64,000 bases of DNA. Origin: Prevotella corporis DSM 18810 = JCM 8529 (GTDB lineage: Bacteria; Bacteroidota; Bacteroidia; Bacteroidales; Bacteroidaceae). The notes below the pieces were generated by a model. It was not told the origin of the DNA, did no database searches, and saw only the letters and a program-made list of their open reading frames with translations. Both the position numbers and the translations under genes were made by a program. The stretch is taken from NCBI RefSeq assembly GCF_000430525.1, contig NZ_AUME01000009.1, forward strand, positions 7,850 through 71,849. The letters run 5' to 3'. Within the stretch, counting starts at the first letter, position 1, and each line of letters opens with the position of its first letter. This document shows, piece by piece, positions 53,850 through 63,400 of this stretch.

Positions 53850-56167
53850 TGGAGCGGTCAGGAAATTTCTATAAGGCAATACGGTTGGGATATATACTTA
53901 TCTCCATTCTTATCGGATGTATGGCATATAATAGCCTCTATGAATGGCAGGAGATAGAAGCATTAGAACTTGGCAATAAAAAAATAGACGAGCTCCGAAA
54001 AGAAATAAACAATATCAATATTCAAATGATAAAATTTTCTCTATTGGGTGAAACAATACTGGAATGGAACGATAAAGATATCGAGCATTACCATGCACGG
54101 CGTATGGCAATGGACAGTATGCTCTGCCGTTTCAAGGCCACCTATCCAGCAGAGCGCATCGATAGTGTGCGCAGTCTTTTAGAGGATAAGGAACGACAGA
54201 TGTTCCAGATAGTCCGGTTAATGGATGAACAACAATCTATTAACAAGAAGATAGCCAATCAAATTCCGGTTATTGTACAGAAAAGTGTGCAGGAACAGTC
54301 CAAAAAGCCAAAACGAAAAGGTTTCTTAGGCATATTCGGCAAAAAAAAGGAAGTAACTCCAGCAGTATCAACCACTATCCTTCATTCGGTCAATAGAAAC
54401 GTAATCAGCGAACAGAAAGTGCAGGATCGCCAATTGTCGGAACAAGCCGACAGCCTTGCAGCTCGTAATGCAGAACTTAACAGACAACTGCAAGAATTGA
54501 TTTGCCAAATAGAAGAAAAGGTACAAACCGAACTGCAAAGCCGGGAAAACGAAATAGTTGCCATGCGTGAAAAGTCATTTATGCAAGTAGGCGGTTTAAT
54601 GGGATTCGTTCTTCTATTGTTGTTAATTTCCTACATCATCATACATCGTGATGCAAAAAGCATTAAACAATACAAGCACAAGACAACTGATTTGATAAGG
54701 CAACTGGAACAATCCGTACAACGGAACGAGGCACTGATAACGTCAAGGAAGAAGGCGGTACATACTATCACCCATGAACTGCGCACACCGCTGACAGCAA
54801 TAACAGGCTATGCCGGACTGATACGGAAAGAACAGTGTGAGGATAAGTCCGGGCAGTATATCCAAAACATACTGCAATCCTCCGACCGTATGCGGGATAT
54901 GCTTAACACTTTGCTTGACTTCTTCCGCCTGGACAACGGCAAGGAACAGCCCCGTCTGTCACCCTGCCGGATTTCAGCAATCACGCACACACTTGAAACG
55001 GAGTTCATGCCTGTTGCCGTGAACAAAGGGCTGTCCTTGTCCGTGAAGACTGGACACGATGCCATTGTATTGACCGACAAAGAGCGAATAATACAAATCG
55101 GGAATAACCTGCTGTCAAACGCTGTCAAGTTCACAGAAGAAGGCGGTGTTTCTTTGATTACTGAATATGATAATGGAGTTCTGACACTGGTCGTTGAAGA
55201 TACAGGTACAGGCATGACAGAAGAGGAACAGAAACAAGCGTTCGGTGCGTTTGAACGTCTATCAAATGCCGCCGCAAAGGAGGGTTTCGGGCTTGGGCTT
55301 GCCATAATGCGTAATATTGTGTCGATGCTTGGCGGAACAATCCGTTTAGACAGCAAGAAAGGGAAAGGCAGTCGTTTCACAGTTGAAATTTCTATGCAGG
55401 AAGCTGAAGAACAGCTTGGATATACAAGCAATACACCTGTTTATCATAACAATAAATTCCATGATGTTGTCGCCATTGACAATGATGAGGTATTACTTCT
55501 GATGCTGAAAGAGATGTATTCCCAAGAAGGAATACACTGCGACACTTGCACCGATGCTGCGGCACTGATGGAAATGATACGCCAGAAAGAATACAGCCTG
55601 TTGCTGACAGACTTGAATATGCCCGATATAAACGGTTTCGAATTGCTGGAACTGTTGCGTTCGTCCAACGTGGGCAATTCACCAACAATCCCGGTGGTTG
55701 TGGCAACCGCTTCGGGCAGTTGTAACAAAGGGGAACTATTGGCAAAAGGCTTTGCCGGATGCCTGTTCAAACCGTTCTCCATATCGGAACTGATGGAGGT
55801 TTCCGACAGGTGTGCCATAAAAGCGACACCGGACGGGAAACCGGACTTTTCCGCCTTATTGTCCTATGGCAATGAAGCCGTCATGCTGGAAAAGTTGATA
55901 ACTGAAACAGAAAAGGAAATGCAGGCGGTACGGGATGCAGCAAAAGAAAAAGACCTGCAAAAGCTGGATTCCCTGATCCACCACCTGCGCAGTTCGTGGG
56001 AGGTGCTCCGTGCCGACCAACCGCTGAATGTACTTTACGGATTGCTTCGTGGCGATGCTCTCCCGGATGGTGAAGCGTTAAGCCATGCCGTGACTGCCGT
56101 GCTGGATAAGGGAGTGGAAATAATACGGTTGGCAGAAGAGGAAAGGAGAAAATACGAAGATGAATAA
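53849..56167 (+). CDS. rteA: Hybrid sensor histidine kinase RteA
   Basis: A 772-residue two-component sensor. It has one N-terminal membrane helix (LGYILISILIGCMAY), a long coiled-coil sensor region, a second helix at about 250 (LMGFVLLLLLISYIIIH), then HisKA (VHTITHELRTPLTAITGYA with the phosphorylated His), HATPase (NLLSNAVKFTEEGG; DTGTGMTEEE; GFGLGLAI), a receiver domain (LLLTDLNMPDINGFELL) and a C-terminal HPt-like segment (LDSLIHHLRSSWEVL). In the CTnDOT model RteA and RteB activate rteC. The gene overlaps tetQ by one base and rteB by eight, so the three form one coupled operon. Confidence 0.94.
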   Translation: MERSGNFYKAIRLGYILISILIGCMAYNSLYEWQEIEALELGNKKIDELRKEINNINIQMIKFSLLGETILEWNDKDIEHYHARRMAMDSMLCRFKATYPAERIDSVRSLLEDKERQMFQIVRLMDEQQSINKKIANQIPVIVQKSVQEQSKKPKRKGFLGIFGKKKEVTPAVSTTILHSVNRNVISEQKVQDRQLSEQADSLAARNAELNRQLQELICQIEEKVQTELQSRENEIVAMREKSFMQVGGLMGFVLLLLLISYIIIHRDAKSIKQYKHKTTDLIRQLEQSVQRNEALITSRKKAVHTITHELRTPLTAITGYAGLIRKEQCEDKSGQYIQNILQSSDRMRDMLNTLLDFFRLDNGKEQPRLSPCRISAITHTLETEFMPVAVNKGLSLSVKTGHDAIVLTDKERIIQIGNNLLSNAVKFTEEGGVSLITEYDNGVLTLVVEDTGTGMTEEEQKQAFGAFERLSNAAAKEGFGLGLAIMRNIVSMLGGTIRLDSKKGKGSRFTVEISMQEAEEQLGYTSNTPVYHNNKFHDVVAIDNDEVLLLMLKEMYSQEGIHCDTCTDAAALMEMIRQKEYSLLLTDLNMPDINGFELLELLRSSNVGNSPTIPVVVATASGSCNKGELLAKGFAGCLFKPFSISELMEVSDRCAIKATPDGKPDFSALLSYGNEAVMLEKLITETEKEMQAVRDAAKEKDLQKLDSLIHHLRSSWEVLRADQPLNVLYGLLRGDALPDGEALSHAVTAVLDKGVEIIRLAEEERRKYEDE

Positions 56168-57482
56168 GACAAAAATAATTGTGGTGGAAGACAACATCGT
56201 GTATTGCGAATATGTCTGCAATATGCTGTCACGGGAGGGCTACCGCAATATGAAGGCTTACCACCTCTCAACCGCGAAGAAACATCTGCAACAGGCAACA
56301 GATAATGATATCGTGGTTGCCGACCTGCGTCTGCCTGACGGCAGTGGCATAGACCTTTTGTGCTGGATGCGAAAGGAGGGAAAGATGCAGCCCTTCATCA
56401 TTATGACCGACTACGCCGAAGTTAATACCGCCGTGGAAAGCATGAAACTCGGCTCGATAGACTATATTCCCAAACAGCTTGTGGAGGATAAACTTGTCCC
56501 CCTGATCCGTTCCATACTGAAAGAACGTCAGGCAGGACAACGCCGTATGCCTATATTCGCCCGTGAAGGTTCCGCCTTTCAGAAAATCATGCACCGCATA
56601 AGGCTGGTAGCCGCCACCGATATGAGCGTGATGATATTTGGTGAGAACGGCACGGGCAAGGAGCATATTGCCCACCTGTTGCATGACAAGAGCAAACGTG
56701 CAGGCAAGCCATTTGTGGCGGTGGACTGCGGTTCACTCTCCAAAGAGCTTGCACCGTCGGCTTTCTTCGGACACGTCAAAGGTGCATTTACAGGTGCGGA
56801 CAATGCCAAGAAAGGATATTTCCATGAGGCGGAAGGCGGCACGTTGTTTCTGGACGAGGTAGGAAACCTCGCGTTGGAAACCCAACAGATGTTGCTCCGT
56901 GCCATACAGGAGAGGCGGTATCGCCCGGTCGGAGACAAGGCAGACCGGAATTTCAATGTCCGCATCATCGCTGCTACCAATGAAGATTTGGAGGTATCGG
57001 TGAATGAAAAGCGTTTTCGGCAGGATCTTCTGTACCGCCTGCACGACTTCGGGATAACCGTTCCTCCGTTGCGTGACTGTCAAGAAGACATTATGCCGCT
57101 GGCAGAGTTCTTCCGTGATATGGCAAACAGAGAGCTGGAGTGTAGCGTGAGCGGGTTCAGTTCCGAAGCACGTAAAGCGTTGCTGACACACGCATGGCCG
57201 GGCAACGTGCGGGAACTTCGGCAGAAAGTTATGGGTGCTGTATTGCAGGCGCAGGAAGGTGTTGTCATGAAAGAGCATCTGGAACTTGCCGTGACGAAAC
57301 CGACCTCTACTGTCAGCTTCGCCTTGCGCAATGACGCGGAGGATAAGGAGCGGATATTGCGTGCGTTGAAACAGGCAAACGGCAACCGGAGTGTCGCCGC
57401 AGAACTGCTCGGCATAGGCAGGACAACACTATACAGCAAACTTGAAGAGTATGGACTTAAATATAAATTCAAGCAATCATAG
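56160..57482 (+). CDS. rteB: Sigma54-type response regulator RteB
   Basis: A 440-residue NtrC-family regulator. The N-terminal receiver has the phospho-acceptor Asp in VVADLRLPDGSG. The AAA+ domain shows GENGTGKEHIAHLL (Walker A), the GAFTGA loop that contacts sigma54 (FFGHVKGAFTGADNAKKG), GTLFLDEVGNL (Walker B) and RFRQDLLYRL. The C-terminal Fis-type HTH is NRSVAAELLGIGRTTLYSKL. It activates rteC in the CTnDOT model. The gene overlaps rteA by eight bases and is the last of the tetQ operon. Confidence 0.95.
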   Translation: MNKTKIIVVEDNIVYCEYVCNMLSREGYRNMKAYHLSTAKKHLQQATDNDIVVADLRLPDGSGIDLLCWMRKEGKMQPFIIMTDYAEVNTAVESMKLGSIDYIPKQLVEDKLVPLIRSILKERQAGQRRMPIFAREGSAFQKIMHRIRLVAATDMSVMIFGENGTGKEHIAHLLHDKSKRAGKPFVAVDCGSLSKELAPSAFFGHVKGAFTGADNAKKGYFHEAEGGTLFLDEVGNLALETQQMLLRAIQERRYRPVGDKADRNFNVRIIAATNEDLEVSVNEKRFRQDLLYRLHDFGITVPPLRDCQEDIMPLAEFFRDMANRELECSVSGFSSEARKALLTHAWPGNVRELRQKVMGAVLQAQEGVVMKEHLELAVTKPTSTVSFALRNDAEDKERILRALKQANGNRSVAAELLGIGRTTLYSKLEEYGLKYKFKQS

Positions 57483-57504
57483 CCCGTAATTCACTGAATT
57501 TGGC

Positions 57505-57513
57505 TATCTTTGC
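57505..57513 (+). promoter_or_regulatory. Promoter -7 element of a leader transcript before the RibD-C gene
   Basis: TATCTTTGC, 22 bases after the rteB stop. No clear -33 element is present. Transcription from here would first make the structured leader at 57586-57734. Confidence 0.5.
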
Positions 57514-57585
57514 ATAACATTTGAGAAAAACGGCGATTGGCAGGAGCTTTTCGCCGCCAACATATAGGATAAGACCGCAAGGCGT

Positions 57586-57706
57586 TTCAAGCGAAAATCT
57601 GGTAAATTGGAACTACGGAGACGATTGCGTGATGCTTATGCTATGCTTACGCATAGCGTGCATTCACGTACTCTCCGTAAAGGCTTTACCAGAGCCATCG
57701 CTTGAA
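57586..57706 (+). ncRNA. Long imperfect hairpin in the leader of the RibD-C gene
   Basis: A near-continuous inverted repeat of 121 bases. Paired blocks, outer to inner: TTCAAGCGA (57586-57594) with TCGCTTGAA (57698-57706); CTGGTAAA (57599-57606) with TTTACCAG (57685-57692); TACGGAGA (57614-57621) with TCTCCGTA (57672-57679); GCGTGATGC with GCATTCACG; ATGCTATGC (57638-57646) with GCATAGCGT (57651-57659). A smaller hairpin CGGCGA/TCGCCG (57531-57556) precedes it and a terminator follows at 57708. It could be a cis-acting leader or a small RNA; CTnDOT is known to carry a transfer-inhibiting sRNA (RteR), but identity with it cannot be claimed. Confidence 0.5.
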
Positions 57707-57707
57707 G

Positions 57708-57734
57708 GTAGTGTGAATTGCACGCTACTTTTTT
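57708..57734 (+). terminator. Terminator of the leader, upstream of the RibD-C gene
   Basis: GTAGTGTG-AATTG-CACGCTAC (one wobble pair) followed by six T, 27 bases before the ATG at 57762. Confidence 0.75.
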
Positions 57735-57761
57735 ACCCTTGCCTAACGAAAGGAAACGATT

Positions 57762-58184
57762 ATGGGTAAAGTTCAGATTCTCGCCGTACTGACGATGGAC
57801 GGATGTCTTTCTTCAGAGTTATATGATAAAGCACATCAGGATTTGTGCCTTGACCGTTGCGGTCTTGATGAAATCAGGAAGAAAGCCTTTTACCGTGTGA
57901 CACCGGACTATTCCATTTCAATGCTGCACGAATGGAGAAAAGACTGCACAAACATCCGTTACCTCGCGGAAGCCACACCGGACACGGCAGACTATATAAA
58001 CGGACTGCTGCGGATGCACGCTGTGGATGAAATCATACTATACACCGTTCCTTTCATATCCGGAAGCGGACGACATTTTTTTAAGTCGGCTCTGCCAGAG
58101 CAACACTGGACGCTTTCCTCTTTGAAAAGCTATCCCAACGGTGTATGTCGCATTATCTATATCCTTGATAAAAAAGCAAGATAG
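57762..58184 (+). CDS. RibD C-terminal / dihydrofolate-reductase-like protein, short
   Basis: A 140-residue protein with features of the RibD C-terminal (dihydrofolate-reductase-like) fold: VQILAVLTMDGCLSSEL at the start, a middle segment YINGLLRMHAVDEIILYTVPFISGSGRHFF matching the C-terminal half, and YPNGVCRIIYIL at the end. It is shorter than RibD-C/DHFR proteins (about 170-220), lacking part of the NADPH-binding middle, so activity as a reductase is doubtful. It sits between rteB and rteC in the regulatory block, behind a structured leader and a terminator. Its role in the element is unknown. Confidence 0.65.
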   Translation: MGKVQILAVLTMDGCLSSELYDKAHQDLCLDRCGLDEIRKKAFYRVTPDYSISMLHEWRKDCTNIRYLAEATPDTADYINGLLRMHAVDEIILYTVPFISGSGRHFFKSALPEQHWTLSSLKSYPNGVCRIIYILDKKAR

Positions 58185-58304
58185 CCAAAATGTGCGGCAA
58201 GCATACATTTCTATTTTCAGGAATAGAATAAATGTTCCGATTACAAACAATTTAAGTCGGAGATAATTTGTCCTTGTGAAAAAATACTGAATTTTATACC
58301 TCTG

Positions 58305-58342
58305 AAATCCAGCACTTTGTAAAATTGAGTGTTGGATTTTTT
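58305..58342 (+). terminator. Hairpin upstream of rteC
   Basis: AAATCCAGCAC (58305-58315) pairs with GTGTTGGATTT (58329-58339, one wobble), followed by a run of T. It can end transcripts of the RibD-C gene and lies 80 bases before the rteC ATG. Confidence 0.7.
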
Positions 58343-58422
58343 ATTTTCTGCCGCGTTTTTTGCCAATTATATTCATGTGCGCACGCAGAAAACAAAGTGT
58401 AATTTTCAAAATTGACAGAACC

Positions 58423-59028
58423 ATGAATTATTTCTTGCTGGCGGAAACCGACTTTTTCCGCCTGATAAACGAAGCCGGCGACTGCAATATGGAAACGGCA
58501 TACACGGCTTTCGCCACCCAAGTGATCGAACTGTGCAACGGCGGCATGGACATGAACCTTACCGTCATCGCGCTTGCCTACATCGAAATCGAGTTGCAGC
58601 ACCATCCCGTACGTAATCTGTCAGAAGAAAAAAGAGAGATTGCCGCCTACGTCAGCAAGGCTCTGTCTTTCGTAAGAAAGATGCAGAAATTCCTTGCCAC
58701 GCCCCAAGTGCCACCACTAATATCCGCCAACAACGCAACAGAAACCACCGCCAGCCTTCTTCAATGGACGGGCAATGCCATCGACCTCGTGGAACTTATC
58801 TACGGCATAGACGTGATGGGCTGCATCAACAACGGCAATATGCCGCTCAAACAGCTCGCCCCACTTCTCTATAAGATATTCGGGGTTGATTCTAAAGACT
58901 GCTACCGCTTCTACACTGATATCAAACGCCGGAAGAACGAAAGCCGCACCTATTTCATTGACAGGATGCAGGAAAAACTGAACGAGAGAATGTTGCGTGA
59001 TGAGGAGTTGGAGCGGATGAGAAAATAA
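58423..59028 (+). CDS. rteC: RteC, activator of the excision operon
   Basis: A 201-residue protein of the RteC family, mostly helical. It begins MNYFLLAETDFFRLINEAG, and the second half (YFIDRMQEKLNERMLRDEEL at the end, SLLQWTGNAIDLVELIYGI in the middle) has the winged-helix-like region of the family. In CTnDOT, RteC is induced by RteA/RteB and binds upstream of the excision operon. The reading frame extends to 58360, but the ATG at 58423 is the family start. It is followed by a terminator and then by cargo genes. Confidence 0.92.
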   Translation: MNYFLLAETDFFRLINEAGDCNMETAYTAFATQVIELCNGGMDMNLTVIALAYIEIELQHHPVRNLSEEKREIAAYVSKALSFVRKMQKFLATPQVPPLISANNATETTASLLQWTGNAIDLVELIYGIDVMGCINNGNMPLKQLAPLLYKIFGVDSKDCYRFYTDIKRRKNESRTYFIDRMQEKLNERMLRDEELERMRK

Positions 59029-59050
59029 AAAAATATCCATTACATATGAG

Positions 59051-59081
59051 AAGACAGGAATACTCGTATCCTGTCTTTTTA
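59051..59081 (+). terminator. Terminator after rteC
   Basis: AAGACAGG (59051-59058) pairs with CCTGTCTT (59070-59077), extended by ATAC/GTAT across a bulge, followed by TTT and an A/T-rich tail. Confidence 0.8.
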
Positions 59082-59239
59082 TTTTCATTTAATTATATAT
59101 TAATTAGCACAATATATGTGAGTTTTTCATTCCTATAAGGACAAATTTCAGAAACGTATGTCTGGTAAATTATTGAGTCATCATAGTATGAACATATATC
59201 ATTACTAAAAACAATGAAACAACTTCCATAAGATTGTGG

Positions 59240-59292
59240 TTGTAAAAATCGCCATTTAATAGCCCGTTTTTTTTGTAAAATTCGCCAATTAA
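59240..59292 (+). repeat. 20-bp direct repeat upstream of the cargo ATPase gene
   Basis: TTGTAAAAATCGCCATTTAA at 59240-59259 recurs as TTGTAAAATTCGCCAATTAA at 59273-59292, 18 of 20 identical, with a 33-base period. It lies 37 bases before the ATG at 59330, next to the -7 element, and may be a double operator. Confidence 0.65.
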
Positions 59293-59303
59293 AAAAATAT
59301 GAT

Positions 59304-59312
59304 TATCTTTGC
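59304..59312 (+). promoter_or_regulatory. Promoter -7 element of the cargo genes
   Basis: TATCTTTGC, 17 bases before the ATG at 59330. A TTG at 59273-59275 inside the second repeat copy is too far for a normal -33 element. Confidence 0.55.
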
Positions 59313-59329
59313 ATTATATTTTATAAGGT

Positions 59330-60460
59330 ATGGAAACAGTAAATAGAATACTTCAAGAGAAGATTACAGCACGAATCGCGCCCAATAAAGCAGTACTGAT
59401 TTTTGGTGCTCGCCGTGTTGGTAAAACGGTAATGATGCGTAAAATTGTGGACAACTATTCAGGTAGGACGATGATGCTCAACGGCGAAGACTACGACACA
59501 TTAGCACTATTGGAGAATCGCTCAATAGCCAATTATCGGCATTTATTGGATGGTATTGATTTGCTGGCTATTGATGAGGCACAGAACATACCACAAATCG
59601 GTAGTATTCTGAAGTTGATAGTTGATGAAATACCGGGAATAAGTGTCTTGGCAAGTGGTTCTTCGTCATTCGATTTGCTGAATAAGACTGGTGAACCGTT
59701 GGTCGGCCGCAGTACGCAATTTCTCCTTACACCATTCTCGCAACGGGAAATCGCACAGACGGAAACGGCACTTGAAACCCGCCAGAACCTCGAAGCGCGC
59801 TTGATTTACGGTTCCTATCCCGAAGTAGTAATGATGGAGAACTATGAACGTAAAACAGACTACCTACGTGATATTGTCGGTGCATACCTGCTTAAAGATA
59901 TCTTAGCAATTGACGGCTTAAAAAATTCGAGCAAGATGCGCGATCTACTGCGATTGATAGCTTTTCAGTTGGGCAGCGAAGTTTCTTACGAAGAGTTAGG
60001 TAAACAACTCGGCATGAGCAAGACGACCGTTGAAAAATACCTCGACCTATTGGAAAAGGTCTTCGTTATCTATCGTCTGGGGGCTTATTCGCGTAACCTA
60101 CGCAAGGAGGTTACAAAAGCTGGCAAGTGGTACTTCTACGACAACGGCATTCGCAATGCCATTATCGGGGCTTTCTCACCGCTGGCCATTCGGCAGGATG
60201 TCGGTGCGCTGTGGGAGAACTACATCATCGGAGAGCGGCGCAAAGCGAACTTCAATGAGGGACTGCACAGGGAGTTCTATTTCTGGCGCACCTACGACAA
60301 ACAGGAAATCGACCTGATTGAGGAGAGTGCCGACAGTCTTACCGCCTTGGAGTTCAAGTGGGGAAATAAAATGCCGGCCGCACCGAAAGCCTTCCAAGAA
60401 GCCTATCCCTATGCCGAGTTTCATGTGGTAAATCGGGAGAATTATTTGGAGTTCGTATAA
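59330..60460 (+). CDS. AAA_14/DUF4143 ATPase
   Basis: A 376-residue P-loop ATPase. The N-terminal AAA_14 domain has LIFGARRVGKTVMM (Walker A, about 23-36) and LLAIDEAQNIPQ (Walker B, about 82-93). The C-terminal half is DUF4143: ELGKQLGMSKTTVEKYLDLL is a winged-helix segment, GKWYFYDNGIRNAI and the PD-(D/E)XK-nuclease-like EFYFWRTYDKQEIDLIEE and ALEFKWG motifs follow. Proteins of this family are common in Bacteroidetes and have been associated with stress or mobile elements, but without a settled function. Codon use is AT-richer than the conjugative backbone. The KAP gene follows after 16 bases, so the pair is probably an operon. Confidence 0.88.
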   Translation: METVNRILQEKITARIAPNKAVLIFGARRVGKTVMMRKIVDNYSGRTMMLNGEDYDTLALLENRSIANYRHLLDGIDLLAIDEAQNIPQIGSILKLIVDEIPGISVLASGSSSFDLLNKTGEPLVGRSTQFLLTPFSQREIAQTETALETRQNLEARLIYGSYPEVVMMENYERKTDYLRDIVGAYLLKDILAIDGLKNSSKMRDLLRLIAFQLGSEVSYEELGKQLGMSKTTVEKYLDLLEKVFVIYRLGAYSRNLRKEVTKAGKWYFYDNGIRNAIIGAFSPLAIRQDVGALWENYIIGERRKANFNEGLHREFYFWRTYDKQEIDLIEESADSLTALEFKWGNKMPAAPKAFQEAYPYAEFHVVNRENYLEFV

Positions 60461-60476
60461 TCAATAAATTACGTAT

Positions 60477-63400
60477 ATGGAAACAAAACTACAATCCAAA
60501 CAGCAATATCCGCGGTTTATCCAAAATAAACCGTGTGGTATTGACAAATTCGATGGAGGTTCGCAAGAAAGGTTGGCAAAAACTATTGCTCGCCATTTTT
60601 GTCAGAATGATTCATTGGATGAGGAATGTACTTTACCTCGAATTATCGGCATCGAAGGTATTTGGGGATCTGGAAAATCCAACGTGGTTAAAATGTTGGA
60701 ACGTGAATTATCAGACGACTATTACTTTTTTGAGTATGACGCATGGGGACATCAAGAGGACTTGCAACGCCGCTCTATATTGGAATTGCTTACAAGCAAA
60801 CTTATTGATGATGGTATCCTATCTGGAAATGCAACAATAAAAGTCAAAGGTGGAGGTACGAAAACCGTATCATGGTCTGAAAAGCTGAAATATTTATTAG
60901 CCCGTAAAACGGAGACCGTAACCGAAAAATATCCCCTTATCAGTAATGGTATGGTTGCGGCATTTTTGGTTGCAGTTTTAACTCCGATATTTACATTTAT
61001 TGCGTATGCAGTAAAACCTACACCCACAACATGGTGGTTTTCTTTATTGTCTATTATCATAGCTGCACTGCCAGTTCTTATTGCATTGTGCGTTTGGAAA
61101 TGGGCATATAGCAAAGATCATAAATATGGATGGAGTTATATGTTAGCTATTTATCAAGATAAAGTCGAAAAGGACGTTTGCTATGAGACTTTGAGCGAAG
61201 ACGAACCAACGGTTTACGAGTTCAAAACATGGATGCAAGACATTTCTGATTTTATCAAGGAAAAAGGACAACGTAAATTAGTCCTTGTTTTTGACAACAT
61301 GGATCGTCTCCCCGCTGAAAAAGTAAAAGAATTATGGTCTTCTATCCATACGTTCTTCGCCGATAGCGGTTTTGAAAATGTTTGGGCTGTTATTCCTTTC
61401 GATGAAACACATTTAGCTTGTGCATTCGGAGATGAGACCGACGAACAAACGAAACAACTGACCAAGTATTTTATCAATAAAACTTTCCCTATTGTTTATC
61501 GTGTTGCTCCTCCTGTTATTACCGACTATCGAAGTATATTCAACAAACTGTTTGTTGAAGCATTTGGAGAAACAGAAAATGAAGCGAAAGAAACTATAAA
61601 TCGGATATTCAGATTGGTAAATCCTAATGCCAATGTTAGGGAAATTATATCATATATCAATGAGATGGTCGCTCTTAAACAAGAGTGGTGTAACGAAATT
61701 TTGATGATAAACATAGCATTGTTCTGTTTGAAGAAGACGGATATTCTGGCAAATCCAGTAGAACAAATATTGTCCGGCGACTATCTGAATGGCATTCAAA
61801 CAATAATTAACAATGATCTGCAAACACAACGCGAAATTGCAGCTTTGGTATATGGTGTCGATGTTGAAGATGCTCGACAAATTCCATTGAAAAAATATAT
61901 TGAAGGCTGCATCAACGGAGAAGAAGACCACGACATAAATCAATATGCAGAGACTAATAAACAATTTGACACTGTATTAGAAGAAGTTATACAATGTATG
62001 GACAATGCGCTTATCGATAAGATTATACATTGTTTGCATAAATTAACTCGAAAGAGCGATGTTATTCTGCGTGTATGGCAAAGAATAGCACAATTGAAAT
62101 TAAAAGAATCCATAGAGAAGCAGGTGTTCCCTGTCGAATACCAAGAACTGCTGTTGCATTTAGACACGGAAAGCCAAAACCATGTGATTGCTCAATTATA
62201 TAAGAAGATAGTTCGGTTCAATGACTTCAATGGCGGCGACTATTTCAAAACGTTAGATGCAATAGACAGGTTTATTGCGCAAAATAAGTTGGCGTGCGAT
62301 TTTACGTCATTGATTGAAGCAAAAACAGTCAAGCCAAATACATTTATCGATTATATTCAAGCTGCAAATGCAACAGATGCTGCCTATCGGGATAACGCGA
62401 CAACTAAAGCATATAAATATTATCAAGTAGCAACAAATTCGGAGGCGCTCGATAATTATTTGGCAAACTTACTACCCGATAATTTCGACCATGCAGATAT
62501 TGTAAAAACGTTAAAAGATAATTCTACCTATACGTTTCCAACGCTTTTGCAAGCGATCACGAATTGCATTGATGAACAGAATGTAAATAAAGATAATATA
62601 GGGGCTATATTTACAACCTATCGTTTATTGGCATCTGACGAAGAAAGACCTTTACCTGTAACGTTAGATTCAACCTACATAAATCAGTTGCATTCTGAAT
62701 TAGAAACTGATGGCCGAAACATTAAAGAGTCTGGATATTACGATTTAGTCGCCATGCAATTGGCACATGGTCATTCCGTTTCCTTAATAGAGGGTGGAGA
62801 TATAAAATATGTTGCAGAACTCATGGACTATTATGTGGATCATGGAGACTTATTAGTAAATAGTGTGGGATGGAATATACCGCTATTAAATGAAACACTA
62901 CAATACATGGTAAATCATAAACTTGGCTATAAATTATTGCTCTCAGACATATTGCCCCAATTTGAAGATATTAAGAACAGAATAGGTGTAACGGATGAGG
63001 TATTTATCGAGCATTTAGCAGAGTGGAATACCGATTTGGATAAGTATATCACTAAGAACAATATTAAAGATGTAATTCCTGACGCATCTTTTTACGATTT
63101 GACCACTAAAATAAGCAATGTCCTGACCGATCATATCAATAAAATAGCGTTCGAAGCGTTGTCTGAAATAAGTGTTGATACATTATACGCCCAAAGAACA
63201 GCACATACATCATATTATTGGTTTGTCGCAATAAAACATTTACTGGCTAAAATCAAATCCTTGCCAGATAACTTGACTGAATTTGGCAAAAAGATTCTGA
63301 TGGATATTGCTTCTGGAACTCAAAGTTTGAATCCTTTCCCTAATTGTTTCAAGAATATAGTTGAAAGATTGGATAAACGAAAAATTAAATCGACAGTTAC

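Noticed and set aside
57520..57740. FMN riboswitch before a RibD-like gene
   Set aside because: The conserved RFN-element blocks are not visible; the pairing pattern is a single long hairpin.
57521..57769. 82-residue frame in the leader before the RibD-C gene
   Set aside because: It runs through the long hairpin and terminator, so RNA structure rather than protein explains the sequence.
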